Assembly (NCBI GenBank): GCA_963751595.1
Contig: CAVVVC010000001.1
Span: forward strand, 868,001-932,000
Source of the DNA: JAHEGP01 sp963751595
Lineage (GTDB): Bacteria; Pseudomonadota; Gammaproteobacteria; Pseudomonadales; JAHEGP01
Direction of reading: 5' to 3'
DNA length: 64,000 nt
The notes beneath the pieces are model-generated. The model was not told the DNA's origin and did not search any database. It saw only the letters and a list, made by a program, of their open reading frames with translations. Position numbers and translations under genes: made by a program. Shown here in pieces: positions 1-8,687 of this stretch. Within the stretch, counting starts at the first letter, position 1. Each line of letters starts with the position of its first letter.

Positions 1-546
1 CAGGTTATGGATCACGGGGCATTGACAGACAACAACGGTCGCAAAGCCGACTTTCGTCATGTCGTGCTGGTTATGACGACCAACGCGGGTGCAGAATCGG
101 CGGCCCGCCGCTCTATCGGGTTCAGCACCCAGGATCACAGCACGGATGCCATGGAGGTCGTGACCAAGACCTTCACCCCGGAGTTTCGCAACCGGCTGGA
201 TGCCATCATCCAGTTCGCGCCGCTGAGCGAAGATGTGGTGTTGACCGTGGTGGACAAGTTCCTGGTTGAATTGCAGGCGCAGCTGGATGAAAAGCGGGTT
301 GTTATCGACGTCGACGACTCGGCCCGCCAGTGGCTGGTGTCCAACGGCTACGACGAAAAAATGGGCGCGAGGCCCCTGGCCCGAGTGATCAAGGAACAAA
401 TCAAGAAGCCGCTGGCAGAGCTGGTGCTATTCGGTGAGTTAGCAGAGATGGGTGGCAACGTCCACATAACCACAGATGCTGACGGTGACAAGCTGTTGTT
501 GCAGGCGGAAGCCAGGCAAAAAGCGGGTAAGCCCGAGCCCGCCTGA
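1..546 (+). CDS. clpA: ATP-dependent Clp protease ATP-binding subunit ClpA (C-terminal part)
   Basis: The reading frame is open from base 1, so the gene begins upstream of the window; 181 C-terminal residues are seen. They cover the end of the second AAA+ module (D2) of ClpA: the sensor-1 stretch VMTTNAG, the arginine-finger region FTPEFRNRLD, and the sensor-2 motif GARPLAR in the C-terminal small domain. ClpA is the hexameric unfoldase that feeds substrates to ClpP in the cytosol. The match to the E. coli protein runs nearly to its end, so the C-terminus is complete. The ATG at base 7 is an internal Met, not the start. In E. coli clpA lies next to infA, as it nearly does here. Confidence 0.97.
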   Translation, partial: QVMDHGALTDNNGRKADFRHVVLVMTTNAGAESAARRSIGFSTQDHSTDAMEVVTKTFTPEFRNRLDAIIQFAPLSEDVVLTVVDKFLVELQAQLDEKRVVIDVDDSARQWLVSNGYDEKMGARPLARVIKEQIKKPLAELVLFGELAEMGGNVHITTDADGDKLLLQAEARQKAGKPEPA

Positions 547-601
547 TATAGAACACAGCTTTGAGCTTTGACTGGAGTGTAATAGGAAGGAGCCTAATAT
601 T

Positions 602-1039
602 ATGGTAAAAGCTCTGCTTCTTGCCGGACTGCTGGCATCGTTTGGCTGGTTGCTGATGCGGTTCAGGCAACGCGGCGCCGATGCCGGCCGAAAGAAAGTC
701 GCATCCCGCAAGCTCGCGAGGAAGCCTTCGGGTAAATCCCCGGCAACGCCAGCGGTCAAGACCAGCTACGGTGGCGATTGGCATTCGGTGACGATATTGT
801 CGACCTTCACTGCCTGTGAAGCGGCGAAGGCCCTCGAGGGGAAGGTTTTTCTTGCCACCGAAGCGCCCGCGCTACCCCTGGCTGGCTGCGATCACGAAAC
901 CTGCCGCTGCCGTTACGACTATCTGGACGATCGTCGCCAGGAGGACAGGCGATCCCCCTACGGTGAAAGGCACGGTGCCCAGATTGGCAGCAATGCCAGC
1001 GATCGAAGGGGGCCGGGTGACCGAAGGGGAGTGGCCTGA
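602..1039 (+). CDS. Small membrane-anchored Cys- and Arg-rich hypothetical protein
   Basis: 145 residues; no function recognised. The ATG follows a strong ribosome site (AGGAAGGAG). Residues 4-20 form one hydrophobic segment, then comes a basic linker (about 21-50) and a soluble tail. The tail has four cysteines (72, 96, 101, 103), three of them in CDHETCRC, and two Asp-Arg-Arg clusters near the end (DRRQEDRR and DRRGPGDRR). The clustered Cys suggests metal binding or a disulfide, and the DRR repeats suggest interaction with nucleic acid or an acidic partner; both are inferences. Coding is supported by the ribosome site and GC-biased codon use; the opposite-strand frames look like shadows. 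Confidence 0.7.
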   Translation: MVKALLLAGLLASFGWLLMRFRQRGADAGRKKVASRKLARKPSGKSPATPAVKTSYGGDWHSVTILSTFTACEAAKALEGKVFLATEAPALPLAGCDHETCRCRYDYLDDRRQEDRRSPYGERHGAQIGSNASDRRGPGDRRGVA

Positions 1040-1227
1040 AGGGTAACCCTACCCTTGAGCCGGATTGACCCGGGTGGGTAACCCCGTCGGCCCTGGGCCG
1101 CGAGTTGTAACCCGAGCGAAATGAATGGCGGACTTTTTCCGCAGGCGGGTTATCGGGGCGGCGTAAAACGCGGACACACAGCTGCATTTAAGCTCGCTAA
1201 CACGTATAAAAAGGGCTGTCCGCGATT

Positions 1228-2583
1228 ATGAAAATCAGATTTCTCGGTGCTACCAACACGGTTACCGGATCCCGGTTTTTGCTGGATACCGGTAACACCC
1301 GCATACTTGTCGACTGTGGGCTGTTCCAGGGTTACAAGTATCTTCGCCAGCAGAACTGGAACCCCATGCCCCCTGCCACGCGTGACGTCGACGCAGTGGT
1401 GCTGACACACGCGCACATAGACCACTCGGGTTATCTGCCGGTAGTGGTCCGCGATGGCTTCAGCGGCCCGGTTTATTGTACCCGGGGCACTGCCCGGCTT
1501 TGTCAACTGCTACTTCCCGACAGCGGTCATTTGCAGGAGGAGGATGCGGCGTTTCTGAACCGCAGGGGTGCCAGCAAACACCAGCCGGCGCTGCCACTCT
1601 ACACCCGACAGGATGCTGTCCAATCACTGCAGCACCTGAGGAGTTGCGACTACGGCGAGCCCATCACCGTTGGTGATCTTACCCTCCGGTTTCTTCGCGC
1701 TGGGCATATCATCGGTGCCAGCATGATTCTTGTCGAAAGCCGGGGCAAGCGCATTCTGTTCAGTGGTGACGTCGGGCGTCAGCATGATGTGTTGATGAAC
1801 CCACCTGAGGCGATCCCGCACTGTGACTACCTGGTTCTGGAATCCACCTATGGCGACCGGCTGCACGACAAGCAGGATCCCCGCAGTGCCCTGGCCGCTG
1901 TCGTTAACCCGGTCAGCCGCCGCGGCGGCGTACTTCTGATTCCCAGCTTCGCGGTGGGTCGCGCCCAGGCGCTGATCTACCTGCTTTCCGATATGATGGC
2001 AAATGGAGAGATACCCACGTTGCCGATATTTCTTGATAGCCCGATGGCCATTGATGCCTCGAGAATATTTTGCGACTTTGCTGAGGATCATCAGCTAAGC
2101 GACCGTGCCTGTCACGAGATTTTCTCACGGGTGACCTATGTCAGGGAGGTTCAGGAGTCCATCGCCCTTGGAGAGATCAGCTATCCACATATCATCATAT
2201 CGGCCAGTGGCATGGCGACGGGGGGCCGGGTCTTGCATCACCTGAAACGGCTCTTGCCCGATCCCAATAACACGGTGCTGTTCGTTGGCTACCAGGCCGG
2301 GGGCACCCGTGGCGCCCGGTTGCTGGAAGGCGAGCCGGAAATCCGGATCCATGGTCAGAATATCAGGGCGCGAGCGCACATTGAAAATCTTGATGGGCTC
2401 TCGGCGCACGCCGATTACGCAGAAATGCTGGAATGGTTACGACAGACGCCCCAGCTCCATCCCCAAAAATGCTTTCTGGTGCACGGTGAAGAGAAGGCGA
2501 TAGACCACTTTCGCTGTCACATCGAACAGCACTTGGGCTGGAATGTAGTGGTGCCGCAGATGTCTCAGGAATTTCGCTTGTAG
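1228..2583 (+). CDS. MBL-fold / beta-CASP metallo-hydrolase (RNA-processing type)
   Basis: 451 residues, typical of bacterial CPSF73/YSH1-like beta-CASP nucleases. Metal-binding motif HAHIDHSG at residues 61-68 (HxHxDH), a second motif around FSGDVG (about 185), and a late SAHAD motif near residue 393 belonging to the RNA-specificity C-terminal region. Family members act as RNA endo/5'-exonucleases; the substrate of this bacterial subgroup is not established. The ATG starts 9 bases after TATAAAAAGG-like sequence with AAAAGGG as a weak ribosome site. It stands alone, convergent with infA. It could equally be annotated 'MBL fold metallo-hydrolase RNA specificity domain protein'. Confidence 0.9.
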   Translation: MKIRFLGATNTVTGSRFLLDTGNTRILVDCGLFQGYKYLRQQNWNPMPPATRDVDAVVLTHAHIDHSGYLPVVVRDGFSGPVYCTRGTARLCQLLLPDSGHLQEEDAAFLNRRGASKHQPALPLYTRQDAVQSLQHLRSCDYGEPITVGDLTLRFLRAGHIIGASMILVESRGKRILFSGDVGRQHDVLMNPPEAIPHCDYLVLESTYGDRLHDKQDPRSALAAVVNPVSRRGGVLLIPSFAVGRAQALIYLLSDMMANGEIPTLPIFLDSPMAIDASRIFCDFAEDHQLSDRACHEIFSRVTYVREVQESIALGEISYPHIIISASGMATGGRVLHHLKRLLPDPNNTVLFVGYQAGGTRGARLLEGEPEIRIHGQNIRARAHIENLDGLSAHADYAEMLEWLRQTPQLHPQKCFLVHGEEKAIDHFRCHIEQHLGWNVVVPQMSQEFRL

Positions 2584-2643
2584 CAGGCGTATTTGGCGCG
2601 GAAACAGTGCAGGCTGGTCGGCTTGAAACCCACCGGGAAGGAT

Positions 2644-2862
2644 CTAACGGGCGCGATAGGTGATACGGCCCTTGCTGAGATCATAGGGAGTGAGTTCAAC
2701 CTTTACCTTGTCGCCGGTCAAAATGCGAATATAGTTCTTGCGCATTTTTCCGGAGATGTGAGCCGTGACGACATGCCCGTTCTCGAGCTTCACGCGAAAG
2801 GTCGTATTGGGAAGGGTGTCAATGACTTCTCCTTCCATTTCAATCTGGTCTTCTTTTGCCAT
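2644..2862 (-). CDS. infA: Translation initiation factor IF-1
   Basis: 72 residues, exactly the family length. A single S1-like OB fold begins MAKEDQIEMEGEV and contains the conserved GHVVTAHISGKMRKNYIRI core. IF-1 occupies the ribosomal A site during initiation and works with IF-2 and IF-3. It is last in a minus-strand run trxB-aat-bpt-infA, 88 bases downstream of bpt, far enough to have its own promoter. The order infA-aat-trxB matches enterobacteria. Confidence 0.98.
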   Translation of the reverse strand: MAKEDQIEMEGEVIDTLPNTTFRVKLENGHVVTAHISGKMRKNYIRILTGDKVKVELTPYDLSKGRITYRAR

Positions 2863-2950
2863 TCAGCAGTTTCCTGTGCCATTTAAATTGCGTCGCCCAA
2901 TATTCCATGGGCAGCGCGCATTCTCCACAAATTGAGACAAAAATCAAAGT

Positions 2951-3658
2951 TTATTCAACCGCGAGCATCGTCGACCACTCGCCATCGCGAAAGATTTCCA
3001 GGGGTCGGAAGGCGCTTTTGTATGCCATTTTGGGGCTTTGTGCGATCCAGTAGCCGAGGTAGAGGTAGTCCAGGCCCAAGTCCCTGGCAATTTCGATCTG
3101 CCGCAATATGGCCCATGTCCCCAGGCTCCTGCGCTCCAGCTTGCAATCGTAGAAGGTGTACACCGCCGACAAGCCGTTGTCGAGGTGGTCGGCAACCGAA
3201 ACTGCCACCAGCCTTTCGCCAAGGGTAAACCCCAGGTAGCAAGTCAACCCGGCTTCATGGGTGAGAAAGGCGTCATACTGTTCCCTTGAAGGAGGATACA
3301 TGTCGCCATCGGCATGGCGCTGGCAGATGTAATCGCGGTACAGGTGATAAATCGCCGGGTCGTCGATGTTGTCCAACACCGTTAGTTGAAGGTCCTGGTT
3401 ACGCTTCAACAATTTGCGTTGGGTGCGGTTGGGTGCGAACCTGGCCGTCGGCACCCGGCTGGGTATACAGGCGCTGCAGTGTTTGCAGTGGGGTTTGTAA
3501 ACGTGGGGGCCACTGCGGCGAAATCCAATTTCCGACAATCTGCTGTACAGCTCCCTGCCAACCTTAAGTTGAGGGTCGACAAAAGCCGTGGTCGCCTCCT
3601 CACCGTCGATATAACTGCACGGATGGGGATAAGTGGCGTAGATCTTCAGATCGTTCAA
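2951..3658 (-). CDS. bpt: Aspartate/glutamate leucyltransferase (arginyltransferase family)
   Basis: 235 residues, usual family length. The ATE N-terminal domain is seen with its cysteines (PCSYIDGEEA near residue 13 and the HCKHCSACIP cluster near residues 57-66), followed by the ATE C-terminal GNAT-like domain. Bacterial Bpt transfers Leu from leucyl-tRNA to N-terminal Asp or Glu, marking proteins for the N-end rule; the product is then recognised through ClpS and degraded by ClpAP. clpA at the start of the window is therefore a functional as well as a physical neighbour. The gene starts 8 bases after the aat stop, so the two are likely cotranscribed. Confidence 0.95.
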   Translation of the reverse strand: MNDLKIYATYPHPCSYIDGEEATTAFVDPQLKVGRELYSRLSEIGFRRSGPHVYKPHCKHCSACIPSRVPTARFAPNRTQRKLLKRNQDLQLTVLDNIDDPAIYHLYRDYICQRHADGDMYPPSREQYDAFLTHEAGLTCYLGFTLGERLVAVSVADHLDNGLSAVYTFYDCKLERRSLGTWAILRQIEIARDLGLDYLYLGYWIAQSPKMAYKSAFRPLEIFRDGEWSTMLAVE

Positions 3659-3666
3659 CGGTTACT

Positions 3667-4398
3667 TTACCCCACTGTCAGTGGGGCCAGACTTGCGGGA
3701 AACTGCCATCTGCCCCGGACATCCGGCCCTTGAGCCCATCGATCCAGGGCTGCCATGAAGGCCTCGCGCGACCAGCCTGTAGCGCCCATGGAACGCAGAT
3801 GTTCGCTCATCACCTGGCAGTCTATCAATTGGCCGCCACGCTGCTGCAGCGTTTCGCTAAGCACGAACAGTGCGACCTTGGATGCGTTGTTGTGCAGGCT
3901 GAACATCGACTCACCAAAGAAAACCTGCCCGAGTGATACGCCGTAAAGCCCGCCTACCAATTCGCCCTGGTGCAGGATTTCGATCGAGTGTGCATAGCCC
4001 AGCTCGAACAGGGTATTGTAGGCATGGCGCATTGCAGGTGTAATCCAGGTTCCTTCCCGCCGCTCGCGGACGCTTGCGCAACACGCGAGTACCCGCGCAA
4101 ATTGCTGGTCGATTGAGGCACTGAAGCGCCCTGAGTTGATCACTTTACGCAGCGAGCGGGAGACATGCAATTGGCCCGGCAAAAGCACAGCGCGGGGGCT
4201 CGGCGACCACCAGAGTATGGGTTGAGGATCTTCGTACCAGGGAAAGATGCCCCGCCGGTAGGCGCTTAGCAGGCGTTGGGGCGACAGGTCGCCCCCAATT
4301 GCCAGCAGGCCGTTGGGTTGCTGCAGAGCCGTTTGCGGATCCGGAAATTCAAACGTTGCCGGATCCAGCCAGCGAATGATGTTCGATCTATCAGCCAC
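3667..4398 (-). CDS. aat: Leucyl/phenylalanyl-tRNA-protein transferase
   Basis: 243 residues from a GTG at 4398. An open frame extends further upstream, but homology begins at RWLDP just after this GTG, and E. coli Aat has 234 residues. The core FPDP-QQPNGLLAIGGDL, FPWYEDPQPILWWSPSPRA and the GGLYGVSLGQVFFGESMF stretch are diagnostic. Aat adds Leu or Phe to N-terminal Lys/Arg, feeding substrates to ClpS-ClpAP. The start overlaps the trxB stop by 8 bases, indicating translational coupling. Aat, Bpt and ClpA here form an N-degron set within 4.4 kb. Confidence 0.95.
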   Translation of the reverse strand: MADRSNIIRWLDPATFEFPDPQTALQQPNGLLAIGGDLSPQRLLSAYRRGIFPWYEDPQPILWWSPSPRAVLLPGQLHVSRSLRKVINSGRFSASIDQQFARVLACCASVRERREGTWITPAMRHAYNTLFELGYAHSIEILHQGELVGGLYGVSLGQVFFGESMFSLHNNASKVALFVLSETLQQRGGQLIDCQVMSEHLRSMGATGWSREAFMAALDRWAQGPDVRGRWQFPASLAPLTVG

Positions 4399-5347
4399 GC
4401 TTGGAATCAAGGTATTTTTCAGCGTCCAGTGCCGCCATGCAGCCGGAGCCGGCCGAGGTGACCGCCTGGCGGTAAACATGGTCCGCAACGTCACCGGCAG
4501 CGAATACCCCCTCGATGCTGGTTGCCGTCGCATTACCCTCGGTACCGCTTTGTACCGTGATATACCCATCGCGCATCGCCAGTTGCCCGGCGAAGATCCC
4601 GGTGTTGGGGGTATGGCCAATAGCTATAAAAACCCCCGCGACATCCAGTGTATCCAGGCTGTCGTCAATGTTGTTTCTTAGCCGCACGCCGGTCACGCCA
4701 CTGTCATCGCCGAGCACCTCGTCGAGTTCGTGGTTCCAGCGCACGGTGATATTGCCGTTGTCTACCCGCTCCATCAGTTTCGATTGCAGCATCTTCTCTG
4801 CCCGCAGGGCATCGCGCCGGTGAACCAGAACGACCTCACTGCAGATGTTCGACAGGTAGAGCGCTTCTTCGACGGCGGTATTCCCGCCACCAATGACCGC
4901 TACCTTTTGCTGGCGGTAGAAAAAACCGTCGCAGGTGGCGCAGGCACTGACGCCCTTGCCCATAAAAGCCTGCTCCGAGTCCAGCCCCAGGTACTGGGCC
5001 GAAGCACCCGTGGCGATAATGAGGGCATCGCAACTGTAGCTGCCCTGGTCGCCATGGAGCTCAAACGGCCGCTGCTGCAGGGCTACGGTGTGGATATGGT
5101 CGAACAGCACCCGGGTATCGAAGCGCTCGGCATGCTGTTGCATCCGCAGCATCAGTTCCGGCCCCTGCACGCCCTCGGCATCACCAGGCCAATTGTCGAC
5201 GTCAGTGGTCGTTGTCAATTGACCTCCCTGCTGCATACCGGTGAGCAAGACCGGGTCGAGGTTGGCCCGGGCCGCATAAACCGCTGCGCTGTAACCCGCC
5301 GGGCCCGAACCGAGGATAATCAGTTGATGATGCTGTGTGTCAGTCAT
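4391..5347 (-). CDS. trxB: Thioredoxin reductase
   Basis: 318 residues, standard length. FAD-binding GSGPAG at residues 13-18, redox motif CATC at 136-139 followed by DGFFYR, NADPH-binding GGGNTAVE, and the C-terminal FAD motif GVFAAGDV. The enzyme reduces thioredoxin with NADPH in the cytosol. It leads the minus-strand run toward aat and is divergent from ftsK across a 359-base gap. In E. coli lrp lies in that gap; here no lrp is present. Confidence 0.97.
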   Translation of the reverse strand: MTDTQHHQLIILGSGPAGYSAAVYAARANLDPVLLTGMQQGGQLTTTTDVDNWPGDAEGVQGPELMLRMQQHAERFDTRVLFDHIHTVALQQRPFELHGDQGSYSCDALIIATGASAQYLGLDSEQAFMGKGVSACATCDGFFYRQQKVAVIGGGNTAVEEALYLSNICSEVVLVHRRDALRAEKMLQSKLMERVDNGNITVRWNHELDEVLGDDSGVTGVRLRNNIDDSLDTLDVAGVFIAIGHTPNTGIFAGQLAMRDGYITVQSGTEGNATATSIEGVFAAGDVADHVYRQAVTSAGSGCMAALDAEKYLDSKRG

Positions 5348-5706
5348 GCCGAAATGTCCATTGAAGTTGCCAAGCGGGATCGCTACCAGGGTAGGCGGCG
5401 CAGCACCGGTAACTGCCGTGCGTTGCGCGACCAGGGGATTTCGCGATGGCGCAATTTGAACAAATACCCCACCAAAAAGCCAGTAGCCGGTATAATGGGG
5501 CCAGGTCGAGCAATTTCAATGCCTGCCGGGCTGCCCCAAAACCCATAAATCACTGCAAGAAATATATTTATCTATTTGATAGATAACAGTTTTAAGGCCA
5601 TAATTTGGCAGGGCGTCAGGCAATACCGACCCGACTCCACGGACCGTCACGCTGATTCGAAACCCAACAAGTTTTAAAAGCTGCCATTACAGGGGTAAGT
5701 AGGCCA
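5348..5706. promoter_or_regulatory. Divergent trxB/ftsK intergenic region with an inverted repeat
   Basis: No gene is supported in this 359-base gap. At 5568-5586 there is a perfect inverted repeat with 7-base arms (TTATCTA and TAGATAA) around the loop TTTGA, in an AT-rich patch that contrasts with the GC-rich surroundings. Its position about 120 bases before the ftsK start suggests an operator or promoter element; that role is inference. It lacks a T-run and so is not a typical terminator. Confidence 0.35.
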
Positions 5707-8064
5707 TTGGCAAAACGAAAAGCCAAAATGAAAGCGGAACCGACGAAAAGAGCGATTCCCGAGCAATGGGCTTATCGCCTGCGCGAAGGCGCCTTTATCG
5801 GGCTTGCGGCCATTTGCACCTACGTGTTTATCGCCCTGAGCACCTACCATGCGAGTGATCCGGGCTGGTCGACTACCGGCAGTGGGGAAGCCGTTCGCAA
5901 TGCAGGGGGGATTACGGGCGCCTATATTGCGGATATCTTCTACACCCTGTTTGGCTATATGGCTTTTCTGTTCCCCATTATGCTGGGCTATCGTGCCTGG
6001 TTAATTTTGCGGGACCGGCATCAGTTACAGGGTTTCGACGGTTTTCACTTTTCCATGCGCCTGCTGGGATTTGTGCTGGTAATGGTGAGCGCTACCGGCC
6101 TGTCCCATATCAACGTCGACCCAAGCGGCCAACTGCCCGAGGGCGCCGGGGGTATTCTCGGGATCGCGATCGGCGATGCCTGCCTCAATGCTTTCAATTT
6201 TACCGGTGCACGGCTGCTGTTACTGGCGTTGCTTTTGTTCGGTGTGACCATCTTTACCGGGCTGTCCTGGCTACGACTGATGGAGCATATCGGTGGCATA
6301 ACCTTGCTCGCGGGCCAGTGGCTGTATCAGCAGGCCAGCCTCCTGCGCGGGCGCTGGCTCGAGCGCAAAGCCCGACAAGCCATGAAGCAACAGCGCGAGG
6401 AAACCTTCAAGGAGAAGAAAAAGAAGGTCGACAGCAAGCCCGAGCCACAAATCGTGCCGGCACAAAAAGCCCCGGAGCAGGGCAAGCGCATATTCAAGGA
6501 GAAACAGGTCAAGCTGTTCGCAAGCGATGGCAGTGGCGAGCTGCCACCCCTGTCACTGCTGGATATACCCAAGGCCTCGGATAAAAAGGGGTACTCGGAG
6601 GAGGCACTCACGACGCTGTCCCGCAGGCTCGAGAACAAGCTGGATGACTTCGGGATCGAGGCGGTGGTTCGCGATGTCTACCCTGGTCCGGTGATCACCC
6701 GTTTCGAGATTGATCCTGCTCCCGGGGTCAAAGTCAGCCGCATCACCAACCTTGCCAAGGATCTGGCGCGCTCGCTGTCGGTGGTCAGCGTGCGCGTGGT
6801 GGAAGTCATCCCCGGCAAATCCTATGTCGGCATCGAAATCCCCAATGAAGACCGGGAGATGGTTTTTCTTTCCCAGGTGTTGTCGTCCAGGGCCTATGAC
6901 GATGCCAAATCGCCGCTATCTTTGGCGCTGGGGCACGATATCGCCGGTTTACCGGTGATCGCCGACCTGGCCAAAATGCCGCATTTGCTGGTTGCGGGCA
7001 CCACCGGCTCCGGTAAATCCGTCGGTGTCAACGCGATGCTGCTCAGTTTGCTGTACAAGGCAAACCCGGAGGACGTTCGGCTCATCATGGTCGACCCGAA
7101 GATGCTGGAACTGTCGATTTACGATGGCATTCCCCATCTGCTGACACCGGTCATCACCGATATGAAAGACGCCGCCAGCGGCTTGCGCTGGTGTGTCGGG
7201 GAAATGGAGCGACGTTATAAGCAAATGGCGGCCCTGGGAGTGAGAAACCTGCAGGGTTACAATCGCAAAATCCGCGAAGCGATCAAGGGGGGCAACCCGA
7301 TACCCGACCCCCTTTGGCAGTTCGACCCCCATGCGGTCGGCGTGGGCATGCCCGAGATTACCGAGGCCCCGAACCTTGAGCCCCTGCCTTTCATCGTCGT
7401 GGTCATCGACGAATTTGCCGACATGATGATGATCGTCGGCAAGAAGGTGGAAGAGCTCATCGCACGCATTGCGCAAAAGGCAAGAGCGGCCGGTATTCAC
7501 CTGATCCTGGCCACCCAGCGGCCCTCGGTGGACGTTATCACCGGTCTGATCAAAGCCAACATACCGACCCGGATTGCTTTTCAGGTCTCGTCGAAAATCG
7601 ATTCGCGCACCATTCTCGACCAGGGCGGCGCAGAACAACTGCTCGGTCACGGTGATATGCTGTACCTGCCCCCGGGCAGTGGCCTGCCGGTTCGCGTTCA
7701 TGGCGCGTTTGTCGATGACCATGAGGTGCATCGGGTAGTGGAGGACTGGAAGCAACGGGCCCAGCCCAATTACATCGATGACCTGCTCGAAGACGGCGCC
7801 AACGAATTCGTGCCGGGGTACAGTAATCCGGGTAGCGGGGGCGGCGGCGATGACGACCCCGAAAGCGAACCCTTGTACGATGAAGCTGTCGAATTCGTAC
7901 TGCAAAGCCGCAAGGCATCGATATCCGCGGTCCAGCGCAAGCTCAGAATTGGGTATAATCGCGCGGCTCGAATGATCGAGACCATGGAGCAGGCTGGCGT
8001 CGTCAGTTCCATGGGCAGTAACGGCCAGCGCGAGGTTTTGGCGCCTTCACCCCCGGGAGACTGA
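5707..8064 (+). CDS. ftsK: DNA translocase FtsK
   Basis: 785 residues from a TTG at 5707, chosen because a ribosome site (AGGGGTAAGTAGG) precedes it; the ATG at 5728 is the alternative. N-terminal region with about four membrane helices (residues 30-210), a short charged linker, alpha/beta motor with Walker A GTTGSGKS near residue 431 and Walker B VVVIDEFAD near 564, and a C-terminal winged-helix gamma domain (about 720-785) that reads KOPS. FtsK anchors at the septum and pumps chromosome ends so that XerCD can resolve dimers at dif. The linker is much shorter than in E. coli. lolA follows 2 bases after the stop. Confidence 0.97.
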   Translation: MAKRKAKMKAEPTKRAIPEQWAYRLREGAFIGLAAICTYVFIALSTYHASDPGWSTTGSGEAVRNAGGITGAYIADIFYTLFGYMAFLFPIMLGYRAWLILRDRHQLQGFDGFHFSMRLLGFVLVMVSATGLSHINVDPSGQLPEGAGGILGIAIGDACLNAFNFTGARLLLLALLLFGVTIFTGLSWLRLMEHIGGITLLAGQWLYQQASLLRGRWLERKARQAMKQQREETFKEKKKKVDSKPEPQIVPAQKAPEQGKRIFKEKQVKLFASDGSGELPPLSLLDIPKASDKKGYSEEALTTLSRRLENKLDDFGIEAVVRDVYPGPVITRFEIDPAPGVKVSRITNLAKDLARSLSVVSVRVVEVIPGKSYVGIEIPNEDREMVFLSQVLSSRAYDDAKSPLSLALGHDIAGLPVIADLAKMPHLLVAGTTGSGKSVGVNAMLLSLLYKANPEDVRLIMVDPKMLELSIYDGIPHLLTPVITDMKDAASGLRWCVGEMERRYKQMAALGVRNLQGYNRKIREAIKGGNPIPDPLWQFDPHAVGVGMPEITEAPNLEPLPFIVVVIDEFADMMMIVGKKVEELIARIAQKARAAGIHLILATQRPSVDVITGLIKANIPTRIAFQVSSKIDSRTILDQGGAEQLLGHGDMLYLPPGSGLPVRVHGAFVDDHEVHRVVEDWKQRAQPNYIDDLLEDGANEFVPGYSNPGSGGGGDDDPESEPLYDEAVEFVLQSRKASISAVQRKLRIGYNRAARMIETMEQAGVVSSMGSNGQREVLAPSPPGD

Positions 8065-8066
8065 AC

Positions 8067-8687
8067 ATGCCGCGATTTTCGGAGTTTGCGCCCTACGGAC
8101 TCGCCCTGATGCTAGGGGTGCCCGGGGGTCAGGTTTTTGCCGACGCACTGGAATCCCTCAGTCAGTCCCTTTCCCGTATCAGCAGCTATCGCGCCGAGTT
8201 CCAACAGCAAATCTACGATCAGGACCAGGAGCTGCTGCAGCAGAGCGAGGGGACGCTGATGGCGGCCCGCCCCGGTAAACTGCGCTGGGAAAGCCTTGCC
8301 CCCTACGCCCAGTTGATCGTGGTGGACGGCAAACAGGTCTGGCGCTACGAGGAAGACCTGCAACAGGTCGTGGTGAGCCCTTACAGCGATGATCTGGGCG
8401 GCACTCCGGCACTATTGCTCAGTGGTAATGTCGATTCCATCGCTGCCCGCTACACGGTCGCAAAAGTTGAAGACCAGTACGAACTGCTGCCCCGCGACGA
8501 GCAAAGCCTGTTCCGAAAAATGCGGGTAACCGTGGCGGACGGGAAAATCACCGGTCTACTGTTGGAAGATACTCTGGGACAGACCACCCGCCTTACCTTC
8601 ACCGCGATCGAACTGAACCCCGACATTCCCCTGGAACGCTTCGAATTTTTAGTGCCCGAGGGCGTGGACGTGCTGCGCGATGAGTGA
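8067..8687 (+). CDS. lolA: Outer-membrane lipoprotein carrier protein LolA
   Basis: 206 residues. N-terminal hydrophobic segment (about residues 10-24, ending near VFADA) acts as signal peptide. The mature part starts LESLSQSLSRISSYRAEFQQ, typical of LolA, followed by the half-barrel with GKLRWE and LIVVDGKQVWRYEEDLQQV. LolA carries lipoproteins across the periplasm from LolCDE to LolB. Several lipoproteins in this window would be its cargo. The gene sits between ftsK and rarA as in E. coli; its end overlaps rarA by 8 bases. Confidence 0.95.
   Translation: MPRFSEFAPYGLALMLGVPGGQVFADALESLSQSLSRISSYRAEFQQQIYDQDQELLQQSEGTLMAARPGKLRWESLAPYAQLIVVDGKQVWRYEEDLQQVVVSPYSDDLGGTPALLLSGNVDSIAARYTVAKVEDQYELLPRDEQSLFRKMRVTVADGKITGLLLEDTLGQTTRLTFTAIELNPDIPLERFEFLVPEGVDVLRDE

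Noticed and set aside
1040..1227. tRNA gene near infA, as in E. coli (serW)
   Set aside because: No cloverleaf or T-loop could be found in the gap or its complement.
4399..4620. N-terminal extension of Aat
   Set aside because: The upstream frame lies inside trxB; homology and coupling support the GTG at 4398.
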